Positions 19,635 to 28,383 are shown, counted from the first letter of the stretch. The stretch is 64,000 nucleotides of DNA from Bradyrhizobium erythrophlei (GCF_900142985.1 NZ_LT670849.1:6588501-6652500); one strand, 5' to 3'. A program made the numbers and translations. Notes: generated by a model not told the origin, from the sequence alone.

Positions 19635-21059
19635 TTAGTCGGGCCCCTGATCGTCGAGCCGGGCCAGGCTTTCTTCCCGGCCGAGCACGGCAAGGACGTC
19701 GAATATACCAGGCGACGTGGTGCGCCCGGTCAAGGCGGCGCGCAGCGGCTGGGCAACCGCGCCGAATTTGAGGCCGTTCTGATCGGCAAAGGCGCGCATC
19801 GCCGTTTCCGTTGCTTCGGCGCTCCAGTCTTTTACCTCCCACAAGGCAACACGCAGCCGTCCGATCAGGAGGCGATTTTCCGGCGTCAGAATGGCGGCGG
19901 CCTTGGTGTCGATTTCAAGCGGTCGGTCGGCAAAGATGTAATAGGCGCTGTCGATCAGTTCGATCAGTGTCTTGGCGCGCTCCTTCAGGCTCGGCATCGC
20001 CTGCAATAATTGCGCACGCGTTTGGTCGTTGAGCTTGGCCGAAAGACCGGCGCTGTTGGGCACGTAGGGGAGCACCCCCTCGAACATTCTCACGAGGGAT
20101 TGATCGTCGGTGTGACGGATATAGTGCCCGTTCAGATTTTCGAGCTTGGGAAAATCGAAGCGCGCGGCGGACCGGCCGATACCCGAGAGGTCGAAGGCCG
20201 CGATCATTTCCTCGGTCGAGAATATCTCCTGGTCGCCGTGGCTCCAACCGAGGCGGACGAGGTAATTGCGCAATGCCGCCGGCAAATATCCCATGGCACG
20301 GTATGCGTCGACGCCGAGCGCGCCATGGCGCTTGGAAAGCTTCGAGCCGTCGGGGCCGTGAATGAGAGGAATATGTGACATGCTGGGGATGCCCCAGCCG
20401 AGCGCGTCGTAGATCTGCTTCTGGCGCGCGGCGTTGATCAGGTGATCATCGCCACGAATGATGTGGGTGATGGCCATGTCGTGATCGTCGACCACCACGG
20501 CCAGCATGTAGGTCGGGGTTCCGTCGCCGCGGAGCAGGACGAGATCGTCGAGGTTTTCGTTTTGCCAGACCACGCGGCCCTGGACCTGGTCTTCGATCAC
20601 TGTCTCGCCGGTCTGGGGTGCACGCAGGCGGATCGTCGGCTTCATGCCGGCCGGCGCCTCCGAGGGATCACGGTCGCGCCACAGGCCGTCGTAAAGGCGG
20701 GTACGGCCTTCGGCGCGGGCCTTCTCGCGCATCGCCGTCAGTTCCTCGGGCGTCGCGTAACAGTGATAGGCCTTGCCGGCCGCCAGCAGACTTTCGGCGA
20801 CCTCGCGATGGCGGGCCGCACGGCTGAACTGGTAGATGACCTCGCCATCCCAATCGAGTTCGAGCCACTTGAGACCGTCCAGGATGGCCGTGATGGCAGC
20901 ATCCGTCGATCGCTCCCGGTCGGTGTCCTCGATACGGAGCAGCATCCTGCCGCCATGCTTGTGCGCATAGAGCCAGTTGAACAGGGCGGTGCGGGCGCCT
21001 CCGATATGGAGAAAGCCGGTTGGCGAGGGGGCAAAGCGGGTAACGATTGGTGCGGTCAT
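19635..21059 (-). CDS. gltX: Glutamate--tRNA ligase
   Basis: GluRS (474 residues, class I) charges tRNA with glutamate. The HIGH-type motif is H18-I-G-G and the KMSKS-type motif is K-L-S-K-R near residue 240. Alphaproteobacteria often carry two GltX paralogues and, when GlnRS is absent, use one to mischarge tRNA-Gln. Here a glnS gene lies next door, so the discriminating form is plausible, though I cannot tell which paralogue this is. It starts 131 bases from the tandem palindromic elements. Confidence 0.96.
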   Translation of the reverse strand: MTAPIVTRFAPSPTGFLHIGGARTALFNWLYAHKHGGRMLLRIEDTDRERSTDAAITAILDGLKWLELDWDGEVIYQFSRAARHREVAESLLAAGKAYHCYATPEELTAMREKARAEGRTRLYDGLWRDRDPSEAPAGMKPTIRLRAPQTGETVIEDQVQGRVVWQNENLDDLVLLRGDGTPTYMLAVVVDDHDMAITHIIRGDDHLINAARQKQIYDALGWGIPSMSHIPLIHGPDGSKLSKRHGALGVDAYRAMGYLPAALRNYLVRLGWSHGDQEIFSTEEMIAAFDLSGIGRSAARFDFPKLENLNGHYIRHTDDQSLVRMFEGVLPYVPNSAGLSAKLNDQTRAQLLQAMPSLKERAKTLIELIDSAYYIFADRPLEIDTKAAAILTPENRLLIGRLRVALWEVKDWSAEATETAMRAFADQNGLKFGAVAQPLRAALTGRTTSPGIFDVLAVLGREESLARLDDQGPD

Positions 21060-21190
21060 ACACGTCAGCAGGATGGGGGCCGGATCTGCCTTGGCAGGTT
21101 GGGGGTGTATAGCAGGAACCCCATATAACTAAAGCCTTCCTTGGGAGGTGAGGATTTGGCAGATAGACCGTTGATTCCGGAGTAGAACAC

Positions 21191-21267
21191 CTAGTGCCGC
21201 CTATTTGACGTTCCTGCACCACAAGCGGCGAATTCGACCAGGAACGTCAAATAGAAAGCGGCACTAG
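21191..21267. repeat. CTAG-ended palindromic element, tandem copy 1
   Basis: This 77-bp element begins CTAGTGCCGC and ends GCGGCACTAG. Inner arms ATTTGACGTTCCTG and CAGGAACGTCAAAT are perfect complements around a central loop. It lies in the gltX-glnS intergenic region, 14 bases before a second 77-bp element with the same ends but a different stem. Confidence 0.9.
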
Positions 21268-21281
21268 AAATCATTAATTTG

Positions 21282-21358
21282 CTAGTGCCCATAACTTTCC
21301 GAAGTTCGTAGAAGGAGGGTGCGGCGGTGGTATACGAACTTCGGAAAGTGGACACTAG
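21282..21358. repeat. CTAG-ended palindromic element, tandem copy 2
   Basis: This 77-bp element begins CTAGTG and ends CACTAG. The arms ACTTTCCGAAGTTCGTA and TACGAACTTCGGAAAGT are complementary over 17 bp. Its right end is only 2 bases before the glnS start codon, so the glnS leader is almost entirely this hairpin. Confidence 0.9.
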
Positions 21359-21360
21359 TA

Positions 21361-23040
21361 ATGACCCTAGAACCGACGGCGGCAGAGGCGGGCCGCGATT
21401 TCATCCGCGACATCGTCCAGGCCGATCTTGATGCCAAAAAGCATAAGCTGATCGTCACGCGGTTTCCGCCGGAACCGAACGGCTACCTGCATATCGGGCA
21501 CGCCAAGTCCATTGGCCTTAACTTCGGCATTGCGCAGGAGTTCGGCGGGCGCTGTCATCTGCGCTTCGACGACACCAACCCGACCAGGGAAGAGCAGGAG
21601 TTCATCGATTCGATTCAGGCCGACGTCAAATGGCTTGGATACGATTGGGGCAACGACCTCTTCTTCGCATCTGACTATTTCGAAAGGCTGTACGAGTGGG
21701 CCGAGGGCCTGATCCGTGCCGGGCTTGCCTATGTCGACGACCAGTCGCAGGAAGAGATCAGGCTGAGCCGCGGCACGCTTACCGAGCCCGGAAAAAACAG
21801 TCCGTTCCGCGATCGCCCCGTCGAGGAAAATCTCGATCTGTTTCGCCGCATGAAGGCCGGCGAGTTTCCGAACGGCGCACGCGTGCTGCGCGCCAGGATC
21901 GATATGGCGTCGGGCAACATCAACCTGCGCGATCCCGTGCTTTACCGCATTCTGCATGCGCATCATCCGCGCACCGGTGACAAGTGGTCGATCTATCCAA
22001 GCTACGACTATGCCCACGGCCAGTCGGATGCGATCGAGGGCATCACACATTCGATCTGCACGCTGGAGTTCGAGGATCATCGCCCGCTCTATGAGTGGCT
22101 GCTCGACAAGTTGCCGGTGCCGTCGCATCCGCATCAGTATGAATTTGCGCGGCTGAATTTGACCTACACGCTGCTCTCCAAGCGCGTGCTGACGGAACTC
22201 GTGCGCGGCGGCCATGTGGCGGGCTGGGACGATCCGCGCATGCCCACCATTGCAGGCTTGAAGCGACGCGGTGTGCCGCCGGCGGCGGTCCGTGAGTTCA
22301 TCAAGCGTATCGGCGTTGCCAAAGCCAACAGCGTCGTCGACGTCGGCATGCTCGAGTTCTGCATCCGCGAGGTCCTGAACCAGAGCGCGCAGCGCCGGAT
22401 GGCGGTGTTACGTCCGCTCAAGGTCGTGATCGAGAACTATCCGGAAGGGCAGGTCGAGGAGATCGAGGCGGTCAATCACCCCGACGATCCGAACGCCGGC
22501 ACGCGCCGCGTGGCGTTCGGCCGCGAGCTCTATATCGAGCGCGACGACTTCATGGAAAATCCGCCGAAGAAATTCTTCCGGCTGTCGCCGGGCAACGAAG
22601 TCCGGCTACGCTACGCCTACTTCATCACCTGCCGCGACGTCGTGAAGAACGCCGCGGGCGAAGTCGTGGAGTTGCGTTGCACCTACGATCCCGCCACCCG
22701 TGGCGGCAACGCGCCCGACGGCCGCAAGGTCAAGGCGACCATGCATTGGCTCCCGGCGGCGCAGTCGAGACTGGCGGAAATCCGCCTCTACAATCCGCTA
22801 TTCAGCAATCCCAATCCCGACGCGGCGAATTTTACGACCGACCTAAACCCGCAGTCGCTGGAATTGCTGAAGGATGCGCGCCTAGAGCCCGAGGTCGCCA
22901 CATCGAATTCGACTGATGTCGTACAGTTCGAACGGCAGGGCTATTTCGTGCGCGACAAGGATTCGACCGCCGACCGTCCGGTGTTTAACCGCACGATCGG
23001 ACTGCGCGATACTTTCGCGAAGGAAGTAGCCAAAGGTTAG
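21361..23040 (+). CDS. glnS: Glutamine--tRNA ligase
   Basis: GlnRS (559 residues, class I) charges tRNA-Gln directly. The HIGH motif is intact at residues 44-47 (Y-L-H-I-G-H-A-K-S), and the KMSKS-type sequence is L-L-S-K-R, with the anticodon-binding beta barrels after it. ATG 21361 gives the conserved N-terminus. A GTG at 21319 in the same frame lies inside the palindromic element and directly abuts a GGAGG, so it is less likely to be used. The usual ribosome site seems displaced by the element; GGAAAG at 21343 is the nearest candidate. Confidence 0.95.
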   Translation: MTLEPTAAEAGRDFIRDIVQADLDAKKHKLIVTRFPPEPNGYLHIGHAKSIGLNFGIAQEFGGRCHLRFDDTNPTREEQEFIDSIQADVKWLGYDWGNDLFFASDYFERLYEWAEGLIRAGLAYVDDQSQEEIRLSRGTLTEPGKNSPFRDRPVEENLDLFRRMKAGEFPNGARVLRARIDMASGNINLRDPVLYRILHAHHPRTGDKWSIYPSYDYAHGQSDAIEGITHSICTLEFEDHRPLYEWLLDKLPVPSHPHQYEFARLNLTYTLLSKRVLTELVRGGHVAGWDDPRMPTIAGLKRRGVPPAAVREFIKRIGVAKANSVVDVGMLEFCIREVLNQSAQRRMAVLRPLKVVIENYPEGQVEEIEAVNHPDDPNAGTRRVAFGRELYIERDDFMENPPKKFFRLSPGNEVRLRYAYFITCRDVVKNAAGEVVELRCTYDPATRGGNAPDGRKVKATMHWLPAAQSRLAEIRLYNPLFSNPNPDAANFTTDLNPQSLELLKDARLEPEVATSNSTDVVQFERQGYFVRDKDSTADRPVFNRTIGLRDTFAKEVAKG

Positions 23041-23226
23041 CGCGGCGCGGTTTTGGAGGCTTCCAGGCCTGACAGGCGGGTATGGAGCCTGTGGTGGGCG
23101 AGCCGGTCCTTGGCCTTCTCATCGATCAGCAACTTGATGAGGGCGAGGAGGCTTCGGCTCGTCGTTCGCCTCTGCCAACAATCTGCGATAACGATCGCAG
23201 TCATATCCGCTGTCCGAACCACTCAT
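23037..23226 (-). pseudogene. Small hypothetical gene with frameshift
   Basis: From ATG 23226 the first frame reads M-S-G-S-D-S-G-Y-D, then R-Y-R-R-L-L-A-E-A-N-D-E-P-K, and then runs into an early stop. Moving one base on, near 23140-23155, continues as L-L-A-L-I-K-L-L-I-D-E-K-A-K-D-R-L-A to a stop at 23037 that overlaps the glnS end. The joined 60-odd residues look like one small helical protein of a type I associate with Bradyrhizobium, but I have no named family. A single extra C in a CCTCCTC run would explain the shift. Confidence 0.45.
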
Positions 23227-23354
23227 TGCCACCACCCGGAATCCATCCGTGTGGAAGATGTTTCGCAACGGCGGTGCAGCACAAGCGGATAGACGGTCAA
23301 CGCAGGTCCGGTCGCCATTGCGTTGTGGATAAGCCCGGCGAACGGCGTGACCAC
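23223..23354 (-). CDS. Possible small ORF upstream of the frameshifted gene
   Basis: A 43-residue frame from GTG 23354 ends at 23223 in an ATGA overlap with the ATG at 23226. It lies just downstream of the helix-turn-helix gene. The overlap is the main support. I recognise no domain and no good ribosome site, so it may be spurious. Confidence 0.25.
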   Translation of the reverse strand: MVTPFAGLIHNAMATGPALTVYPLVLHRRCETSSTRMDSGWWQ

Positions 23355-23367
23355 GGAATGGCTGACG

Positions 23368-23709
23368 TCATGCAAGGCGTTGGCGGATCTCGTTGCACAT
23401 TCTTTCGCGGAAGGCCGCCTTCCGGGCAGGGCGCTCTTTCTCGCTGACATCCCAGCGATCGAAAATGTTGAAGTTGTCCATGATGGCATAACGGTCGCTG
23501 GCCATCGCGAGGATGCCGAGGAGCTTGTCGGCTGGCCCACTAGGTCCCGAGATCTCCCAGCGGCGGATCGTATCGGCGCCTTCTTTCGGATCCAGTCCGC
23601 ACAGTTTCGCCATGTCGGCGGCCGATAGCGGCCGGCCAATCGCTTCTCCGAGGTCCTGACGAAGCTGCTTCAATTCCGGGCCTGTCACGGCGGCTTTCCC
23701 TGTTCGCAT
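23368..23709 (-). CDS. Small helix-turn-helix DNA-binding protein
   Basis: The 113-residue product has an XRE-like pattern: E-L-K-Q-L-R, then L-S-A-A-D-M-A-K-L-C-G-L as the putative helix pair and T-I-R-R-W-E as the end of the recognition region. The C-terminal half is charged and helical. It is divergent from the phage-like operon starting at 23921, with an inverted repeat in between, so it may be a remnant phage repressor or regulator of that operon. No partner protease or integrase is near. Confidence 0.6.
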   Translation of the reverse strand: MRTGKAAVTGPELKQLRQDLGEAIGRPLSAADMAKLCGLDPKEGADTIRRWEISGPSGPADKLLGILAMASDRYAIMDNFNIFDRWDVSEKERPARKAAFRERMCNEIRQRLA

Positions 23710-23790
23710 CGTCGAAGCGACGACGAAGCGGGCTCTCTACGACAATTGCGGCTTTCTCGCGAATTCCTCATCCGTTCGCCTTTTGCGGGA

Positions 23791-23808
23791 GGGAATATAA
23801 CATTTCCC
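23791..23808. promoter_or_regulatory. Inverted repeat between divergent HTH gene and phage-like operon
   Basis: GGGAA (23791-23795) and TTCCC (23804-23808) flank an 8-base spacer that contains TATAAC, a possible rightward -10 hexamer. It lies in the 211-base divergent region and may be the operator of the HTH protein. This is inferred from position and symmetry only. Confidence 0.3.
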
Positions 23809-23920
23809 GTTGGAAAGTACCGGGCAACGCGGTTCATAGCGCAACCTGCAACATCACCTCCGGTGCCTAAATGATGACGGACCCCATCGCTTCGTTTCGC
23901 AACCAAGAGGATTGCCTAAC

Positions 23921-24346
23921 ATGATGAGCAGCACGCCGCTTCCACCGGCGCCGGCGACAAACATCGATCTCAGCTTCATCTCAGCAATGCTGGCCACGCT
24001 CAGCGATCCAGCTGCATCGGTCAAGCTTCTGGGCGAGATGCAGGAGGCTCGACTAGCATGGGCCGCCGCACAGGACTCTGCGATCGCTACGATGCGCGAG
24101 AGCGACGCCCATGTCGCGACGAACAGAGCGACGATCGCGAAGGAGCGCGAAGCGCATGATGCTGCGATTACCCAGGAGCGTACCGACTGCATGCGGCGGT
24201 GCGCTATGGATATGGAGGAAGTGGCGGCGGCGCGTAAGGAAGCGGACACACTCAAAGCGCAAGCAACCGCAGATGCAGCAGCGGCAGCAGCGCTCATGGC
24301 CGATTACGAAAAGCGCGTTGCTCTGATCCGGCAGGCGGGCGTGTGA
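23921..24346 (+). CDS. Coiled-coil hypothetical protein, phage-like
   Basis: I do not recognise this 141-residue protein. After a proline-rich N-terminus it is alanine/glutamate-rich and predicted helical, with a long coiled-coil stretch from about residue 60 to the end (A-K-E-R-E-A-H-D, A-A-R-K-E-A-D-T-L). ATG 23921 is chosen because AGAGGA lies 9 bases upstream; an in-frame TTG at 23912 is too close to it. The stop overlaps the next start (TGATG), so the three following frames look like one operon. Confidence 0.55.
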   Translation: MMSSTPLPPAPATNIDLSFISAMLATLSDPAASVKLLGEMQEARLAWAAAQDSAIATMRESDAHVATNRATIAKEREAHDAAITQERTDCMRRCAMDMEEVAAARKEADTLKAQATADAAAAAALMADYEKRVALIRQAGV

Positions 24347-24624
24347 TGAAAGATCCCCTCGATACGTTTCTTCATCAGGTGCGCCAAATGCCGTCGTTCG
24401 TTGAAGCTGCCCAGGCCGATCAAAAATGGCTGGAGCATTTCAACGACATGGAATGAGGACTTCGTGGTCTTGCTGGAAGCGACGAAGGGTACGTAATCGA
24501 ACGCTTCGATGAAATTCTGCGCGTGATTGCTCGCGAGAATTGGCCAATCAAGAAGCGCCTGTTGGAGATTTCCAGGATATCCGGGGAAGTCCGCGAACAC
24601 GCAACAGGTGATCGATGGCACTGA
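24346..24624 (+). pseudogene. Small phage-like ORF interrupted by TGA
   Basis: ATG 24346 overlaps the previous stop and opens a 36-codon frame (M-K-D-P-L-D-T-F-L-H) ended by TGA at 24454-24456. The same frame then stays open for another 55 codons (Y-V-I-E-R-F-D-E-I-L-R-V-I-A-R-E-N-W) and overlaps the next gene start by 10 bases. A Trp codon changed to TGA in an original 92-residue gene fits best. Alternatively only the 36-residue peptide is made. Confidence 0.45.
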
Positions 24625-25283
24625 GCGATAGCGTATTCGGCAATGCCGGCGGCGCCGTCTCCGATCTCTTTGGCGCATTCGGAGCCGAGCAGAACGCTAA
24701 CCTTAAGGCTGAAAGTCTTGACCTCAAGGCGAAGGGCGATCTTGCCGAAGCGCAGCAGTACGACCTTGCGGATCAATACACCAAGACGATCGGCGCCGTT
24801 CAGTCACAACAGCAACAGCGCAGCACGACCATGCAGATTGGCGGTCAGCAAGCAGCGCAGGCCGGGGCCGGTTTTGCCGCGTCAGGTTCAGGTCTCGACA
24901 TCCTTGCGGATAGCGCAAGTCAGGGCGCGTTGGCAAAGGCGACGATTCAAACCGGAACGGAAGAAAAATCGGAGTCCTATGAACTCATGGCGAACACTGC
25001 TCGCATGACCGCGGCAGGCGAGGAACAGATCGCCAATGAGACCAGGAGCGCCGGACAGACGGCAATGTGGGGCGATATTGCAGGTGGCCTTCTTAAAGGG
25101 GCTGCTGCGGTTGCGGGGCTCGCTACGGGGACAGGCCTCTTTGGTGACCTAGCGAGCGCTGCCGTCGGGGGCTTCTCGCCTTCAGCCCCAACCGACTCGA
25201 GCGATCCGTTGGTGATCAATAGGTACGGTACGCCTGCTCCTACTTCGAACAATCCGGCGAAACTGTTGGGCTCGATATACTAA
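24615..25283 (+). CDS. Phage internal-virion-like hypothetical protein
   Basis: The 222-residue protein is rich in Ala, Gln and Gly. A helical N-terminal half contains repeated Q-Q-Q and A-Q-A runs. A hydrophobic glycine-rich segment follows around residues 155-190 (G-G-L-L-K-G-A-A-A-V-A-G-L-A). This composition resembles internal core proteins of T7-like podoviruses, but I see no diagnostic motif, so the assignment is tentative. It is the last gene of the phage-like operon and is followed by a strong hairpin. Confidence 0.45.
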   Translation: MALSDSVFGNAGGAVSDLFGAFGAEQNANLKAESLDLKAKGDLAEAQQYDLADQYTKTIGAVQSQQQQRSTTMQIGGQQAAQAGAGFAASGSGLDILADSASQGALAKATIQTGTEEKSESYELMANTARMTAAGEEQIANETRSAGQTAMWGDIAGGLLKGAAAVAGLATGTGLFGDLASAAVGGFSPSAPTDSSDPLVINRYGTPAPTSNNPAKLLGSIY

Positions 25284-25295
25284 TGGCGTCAAACG

Positions 25296-25334
25296 CTCCG
25301 TCTCGCTCTGGGGTAGGTGGAAAGCGAGACGGAG
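25296..25334. repeat. Inverted repeat after the phage-like operon; 25284-25604 otherwise gene-poor
   Basis: CTCCGTCTCGCT (25296-25307) and AGCGAGACGGAG (25323-25334) form a perfect 12-bp stem just after the phage-like operon, without a T-run. The rest of 25284-25604 holds one unconvincing 73-codon frame and an AT-rich stretch (25540-25590) just ahead of the barrel gene. Confidence 0.6.
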
Positions 25335-25604
25335 ACAGTCCGCTGGGCGAAGGTCGAACCAGCGAGCCTGTAGAACGCTACCGATTCGTGGCGGGTTTTA
25401 GACTTGTACCCTATTTCGGGCGGCAAGCACATGTTACCGCAATTGTCAAAGTGTTACCCTGGAACATTCGGGTGATCGATCGGGAATTCTCGGCACTGTG
25501 GTAGTGGGGCTACATCTGTTCAGCCGATTCTATGTTCTTCTATTTCTAAAGATTTCCATAATTCTGAAATTTTTCTGAAAATTTAACTGGTGGGAGTGAT
25601 TGCA

Positions 25605-26438
25605 ATGAAGAAGCTGGTTTTGGCAGTTGGTGCGGCTGCTTTCCTTGGAAGCGCACCTTTTGTTTTCGCAGCAGACATGCCCATGAAGGCTTTGCCCCCG
25701 CCGGTTTCCCCCATGACGGACTGGTCGGGATTTTATATCGGTGTTCACGGCGGCTATGGCTGGAATGGCACCAACGATTGGTCGACGGGCAGTGAGTTGA
25801 TCGGTTCAAGCGGTTTGAGTGGTGGCTCGAGCTGGGACGCTCTCAAGGGTCCATTGGCCGGTGGTCAGATTGGCTACAACTGGCAAGTTGAGCGCTTGGT
25901 TTTCGGCGTGCAAGGGGATGGTTCCTGGGCCAACATCAGAGGCAGCGCTGGCAACCCGCTTAACTTGGTCGATGGTCGATGCTCGTTCGCTGGCACGCCC
26001 GACCAGACGGCTGAGTGCCGCTCAAGAATTACGGCGATGGGAAATCTGACTGCTCGGGTTGGATATCTTGTGACGCCGAGCACGCTTTTCTACGGCAAAG
26101 CTGGTGTCAACTTCAGCAGGATGGACTTCCAGGTTCTCAATGACATTGCCTTCACCGGGACCTGCGGCGCTCCCGGCGCCGGAACGCGATACCCCGGTTA
26201 TAACGCGGTCGGCCGGACGACGGCAGGCGCTACCGCCGGGTTCGGCATCGAACAGCGGGTCTGGAATAACCTGACTGTCTTTGGCGAATACGACGTGGTG
26301 CAAGGCGGCGGCACCTTTATTAATTCAAACAAGGGTGGCACTGGCACCAGCGGATGTACGAATGATTTCGTCTCCCAGACCACGGTTGGTAACGCCACGC
26401 AGATCTTCAAGGTCGGCGTGAACTATCAACTCCACTGA
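25605..26438 (+). CDS. Outer membrane beta-barrel protein (RopB/Omp25 type)
   Basis: The 277-residue protein has a clear signal peptide (M-K-K-L-V-L-A-V-G-A-A-A-F-L-G-S to F-A-A-D), a proline linker, and an 8-stranded Omp25-type barrel starting D-W-S-G-F-Y-I-G-V-H-G-G-Y. It ends V-G-V-N-Y-Q-L-H. ATG 25605 follows a GGTGGGAG ribosome site at 8 bases. It is a paralogue of the tandem barrel gene at 944-2603 but clearly diverged. Its terminator has been split by the IS element at 26481. Confidence 0.9.
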   Translation: MKKLVLAVGAAAFLGSAPFVFAADMPMKALPPPVSPMTDWSGFYIGVHGGYGWNGTNDWSTGSELIGSSGLSGGSSWDALKGPLAGGQIGYNWQVERLVFGVQGDGSWANIRGSAGNPLNLVDGRCSFAGTPDQTAECRSRITAMGNLTARVGYLVTPSTLFYGKAGVNFSRMDFQVLNDIAFTGTCGAPGAGTRYPGYNAVGRTTAGATAGFGIEQRVWNNLTVFGEYDVVQGGGTFINSNKGGTGTSGCTNDFVSQTTVGNATQIFKVGVNYQLH

Positions 26439-26539
26439 ACGGTTCAATTTCCTCTGAACTCAAGAAAGCCCCGGCCTGAGCAGGCTGTGTGGAAACGAGA
26501 GGCTGCGGTGATCCGGGGCCTCTTTTTTAATTTTTAGGG

Positions 26540-27952
26540 TCAGGCGAGCCTAATCTTGAGGCTTTGCGAGCCGATGAGATTGATGACCCGCATGATGTTG
26601 TAGACAAGAACGCTGAGGGCGGCTTCAGTCTTGACGTTGGTAAGGCCTCGGGTGAGGAACCTGCCGCCAGCCGTCATCCGCTTGATGGTTCCGAACGGGT
26701 GTTCAGCCGCGCATCGCCGCTGCCGCATGAGGTGTGGATCGGCTTCGACGCGGGCATTCATGCGTTGAAGCGCGTCCTCGTAAAGGTGTCTTTGAACGAA
26801 GCGGCGCTCGACGCGGGTGCATCTCGGCTTGAGCGCGCAACCCGAACAATCGTCGGCGATATACAAGACGCTCTGCTTTCTGGTGAGGATTTGCTTGCGC
26901 ACCAGTGTTCGGGCCGCCGGACAACGAAAACTGTCGGTTTGCGGCTCATAGATGAAGGCCGTGCGGTCGAAGAAGTCGCCTTGATTGTTGACGGCCCGGT
27001 TCGCTGGCACACAAGGCGTGATGCCATCGTTCTCGCAGGCTGCCGCGTCTGCTCCGTTCGAATAGCCAGCGTCCGCCACCACCGTGAGCGTATCGGCCGC
27101 CACCGCATCCTTCGTCGCCTTGGCCATCGGATGGAGCAGCCGGTTGTCGGTGGGTTCGGTTGTAACCTCATGGTGGACGATCAGCCCCGTCGCAGCATCG
27201 ACCGCCGTCTGGACATTGTAGGAAGGAGGCTTGGAGCCTGCCCCTTTACCCATCGGCCGCGCATCGAGCTCACCTTCTACAAGACTAGTCCGATCTTCCG
27301 CCTTAAGTCGCGCCGCCAGAGCATCAAGGTCGGTGCGGCGTGCCCTGAGAGCCTGGAGAGCCGCAGCCGTTTGTTCCGCATCGCTATCGGCCCGCTCGCC
27401 CGCATCGATGCTGTCGAGGTTGGCAAGATAAGCCGCGATCTGTTGATCGATCCGGCCGGCCTCTTCGGCGACCTTGCGTTCGCCCATAATCCGCTTGGCG
27501 CTCGCCACCGCCCGGAACTTCGAACCGTCGAGGGCCACCAGACGGGCCGCAAATAGTCCCTGCTCGCGGCAGAACAGCACGAAGGCCCGGCATGCCCCTA
27601 CGATCCCGGCTGCATTGTCCCGCCGAAAGTCCGCAATTGTTTTGAAGTCGGGGGCAAGCCGCCCCAACAGCCACATCAGTTCGACATTGCGCCGGCACTC
27701 GCGTTCCAGCTTGCGGCTCGAACGAACCTCGTTGAGGTACCCGTAGATATAGAGCTTCAGAAGATCGCGCGGGTCATAGCCGGGCCGCCCGGTCGCCGCC
27801 GGTGTCGCTCGAACCAAGCCGAGCCCGAACATATCGAGACCTTCAACAAAGGCATCGATTACCCGCACCGCCGCATCAGCGGCAACGTAATCATCGATCC
27901 GTGCCGGCAAAAAACTCGCCTGGTTACGGTCCCCACCTCGAATGTAGCGCAT
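26540..27952 (-). CDS. IS1182-family DDE transposase
   Basis: The 470-residue transposase is full length. Its N-terminal domain (I-D-D-Y-V-A-A-D to G-R-P-G-Y-D-P-R-D) matches the DUF772 type seen in this family. Catalytic residues are likely D142 (A-L-D-G-S-K-F), D294 (V-A-D-A-G-Y-S) and E417 (A-E-H-P-F-G-T-I-K). A long insertion with C-x-x-C-A-L-K-P-R-C around residues 369-378 may bind zinc. The start lies 6 bases from a perfect palindrome that would mask translation in read-through transcripts. The element looks competent for transposition. Confidence 0.93.
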   Translation of the reverse strand: MRYIRGGDRNQASFLPARIDDYVAADAAVRVIDAFVEGLDMFGLGLVRATPAATGRPGYDPRDLLKLYIYGYLNEVRSSRKLERECRRNVELMWLLGRLAPDFKTIADFRRDNAAGIVGACRAFVLFCREQGLFAARLVALDGSKFRAVASAKRIMGERKVAEEAGRIDQQIAAYLANLDSIDAGERADSDAEQTAAALQALRARRTDLDALAARLKAEDRTSLVEGELDARPMGKGAGSKPPSYNVQTAVDAATGLIVHHEVTTEPTDNRLLHPMAKATKDAVAADTLTVVADAGYSNGADAAACENDGITPCVPANRAVNNQGDFFDRTAFIYEPQTDSFRCPAARTLVRKQILTRKQSVLYIADDCSGCALKPRCTRVERRFVQRHLYEDALQRMNARVEADPHLMRQRRCAAEHPFGTIKRMTAGGRFLTRGLTNVKTEAALSVLVYNIMRVINLIGSQSLKIRLA

Positions 27953-27958
27953 GAAAAA

Positions 27959-27982
27959 GGCCGCATCATTAATGATGCGGCC
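27959..27982. repeat. Perfect 24-bp palindrome at the transposase start
   Basis: A perfect palindrome centred on ATTAAT with outer GGCCGCATC arms lies directly upstream of the transposase ATG on the minus strand and covers where its ribosome site should be. In insertion sequences such hairpins are known to block translation from transcripts entering from outside. The role here is inferred. Confidence 0.7.
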
Positions 27983-28191
27983 TCTCTATCTGATTTGCCC
28001 CAGTTCTCACACAGCCTGATCGTTCGGGGCTTTTTTACGCGCTCTCGTCCTTGAACCCGGGCGCGTCGTGGAACATCCGGAAAAGTACCGAGGCCAGCAA
28101 CGGCGGCCACGTTGCCTCTAATGCAGTTGCGGTCAGCGAATCTGGATCGTTGACAGACAGAACCCCGGGGCCCCCGGATCGACTGAAGTGG

Positions 28192-28383
28192 TTACTTCGG
28201 CGGCTGCAATCCCGGCGAATTGGCCCACTCGTCCAGATGGGCGGCGATTTCCGTTTGACGAGCCTTCTTAAGCAAAGCATCGCGCTCGGGACCCGGCGGA
28301 AGTTGGCAAGCTTGTTTACGGATGCCTTCTGCCCATTTGGCCAACCGTTCCGGGAATGTCATCAATTTCTTGCGCCCCGCCAT
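28192..28383 (-). CDS. Small hypothetical protein
   Basis: The 63-residue product is charged and helical (F-P-E-R-L-A-K-W-A-E-G-I-R-K-Q-A, then P-G-P-E-R-D-A-L-L-K-K-A-R-Q-T-E). Small proteins with this P-P-G-x-x-R-D pattern are common in Bradyrhizobium, as far as I recall, but no function is known to me. The 170 bases between it and the IS right flank contain a weak open frame but nothing I can support. Confidence 0.6.
   Translation of the reverse strand: MAGRKKLMTFPERLAKWAEGIRKQACQLPPGPERDALLKKARQTEIAAHLDEWANSPGLQPPK

Larger units (their letters stand above)
26481..28018 (-). mobile_element. IS1182-family insertion sequence
   Basis: The 1,538-bp element has terminal inverted repeats CAGGCTGTGTGGAAAC on the left and, on the opposite strand, CAGGCTGTGTGAGAAC on the right (14 of 16 match). 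It contains one intact transposase gene on the minus strand. No convincing target duplication flanks the ends. Placement in a terminator loop fits the palindrome preference reported for this family. Confidence 0.9.
26465..28036 (+). terminator. Rho-independent terminator split by IS insertion
   Basis: AAAGCCCCG (26465-26473) and CGGGGCTTT (28025-28033) followed by TTT would form a 9-bp terminator stem if the IS element at 26481-28018 were removed. The IS therefore sits in the loop. The IS left end supplies another hairpin with T-run (AGAGGC with GGCCTCTTTTTT near 26497-26527), which may replace the lost function. Confidence 0.75.

Noticed and set aside
25283..25504. 73-codon ORF overlapping the phage-like gene stop
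   Set aside because: Its start runs through a perfect 12-bp hairpin and the sequence has no protein-like pattern or ribosome site.
26564..27556. 330-codon plus-strand frame inside the IS element
   Set aside because: It is complementary to the transposase gene, whose DDE residues are intact; no independent motif.
28035..28280. 81-codon minus-strand frame next to the IS
   Set aside because: No start codon that avoids deep overlap with the 28192 gene, although the last 38 residues look mildly protein-like.
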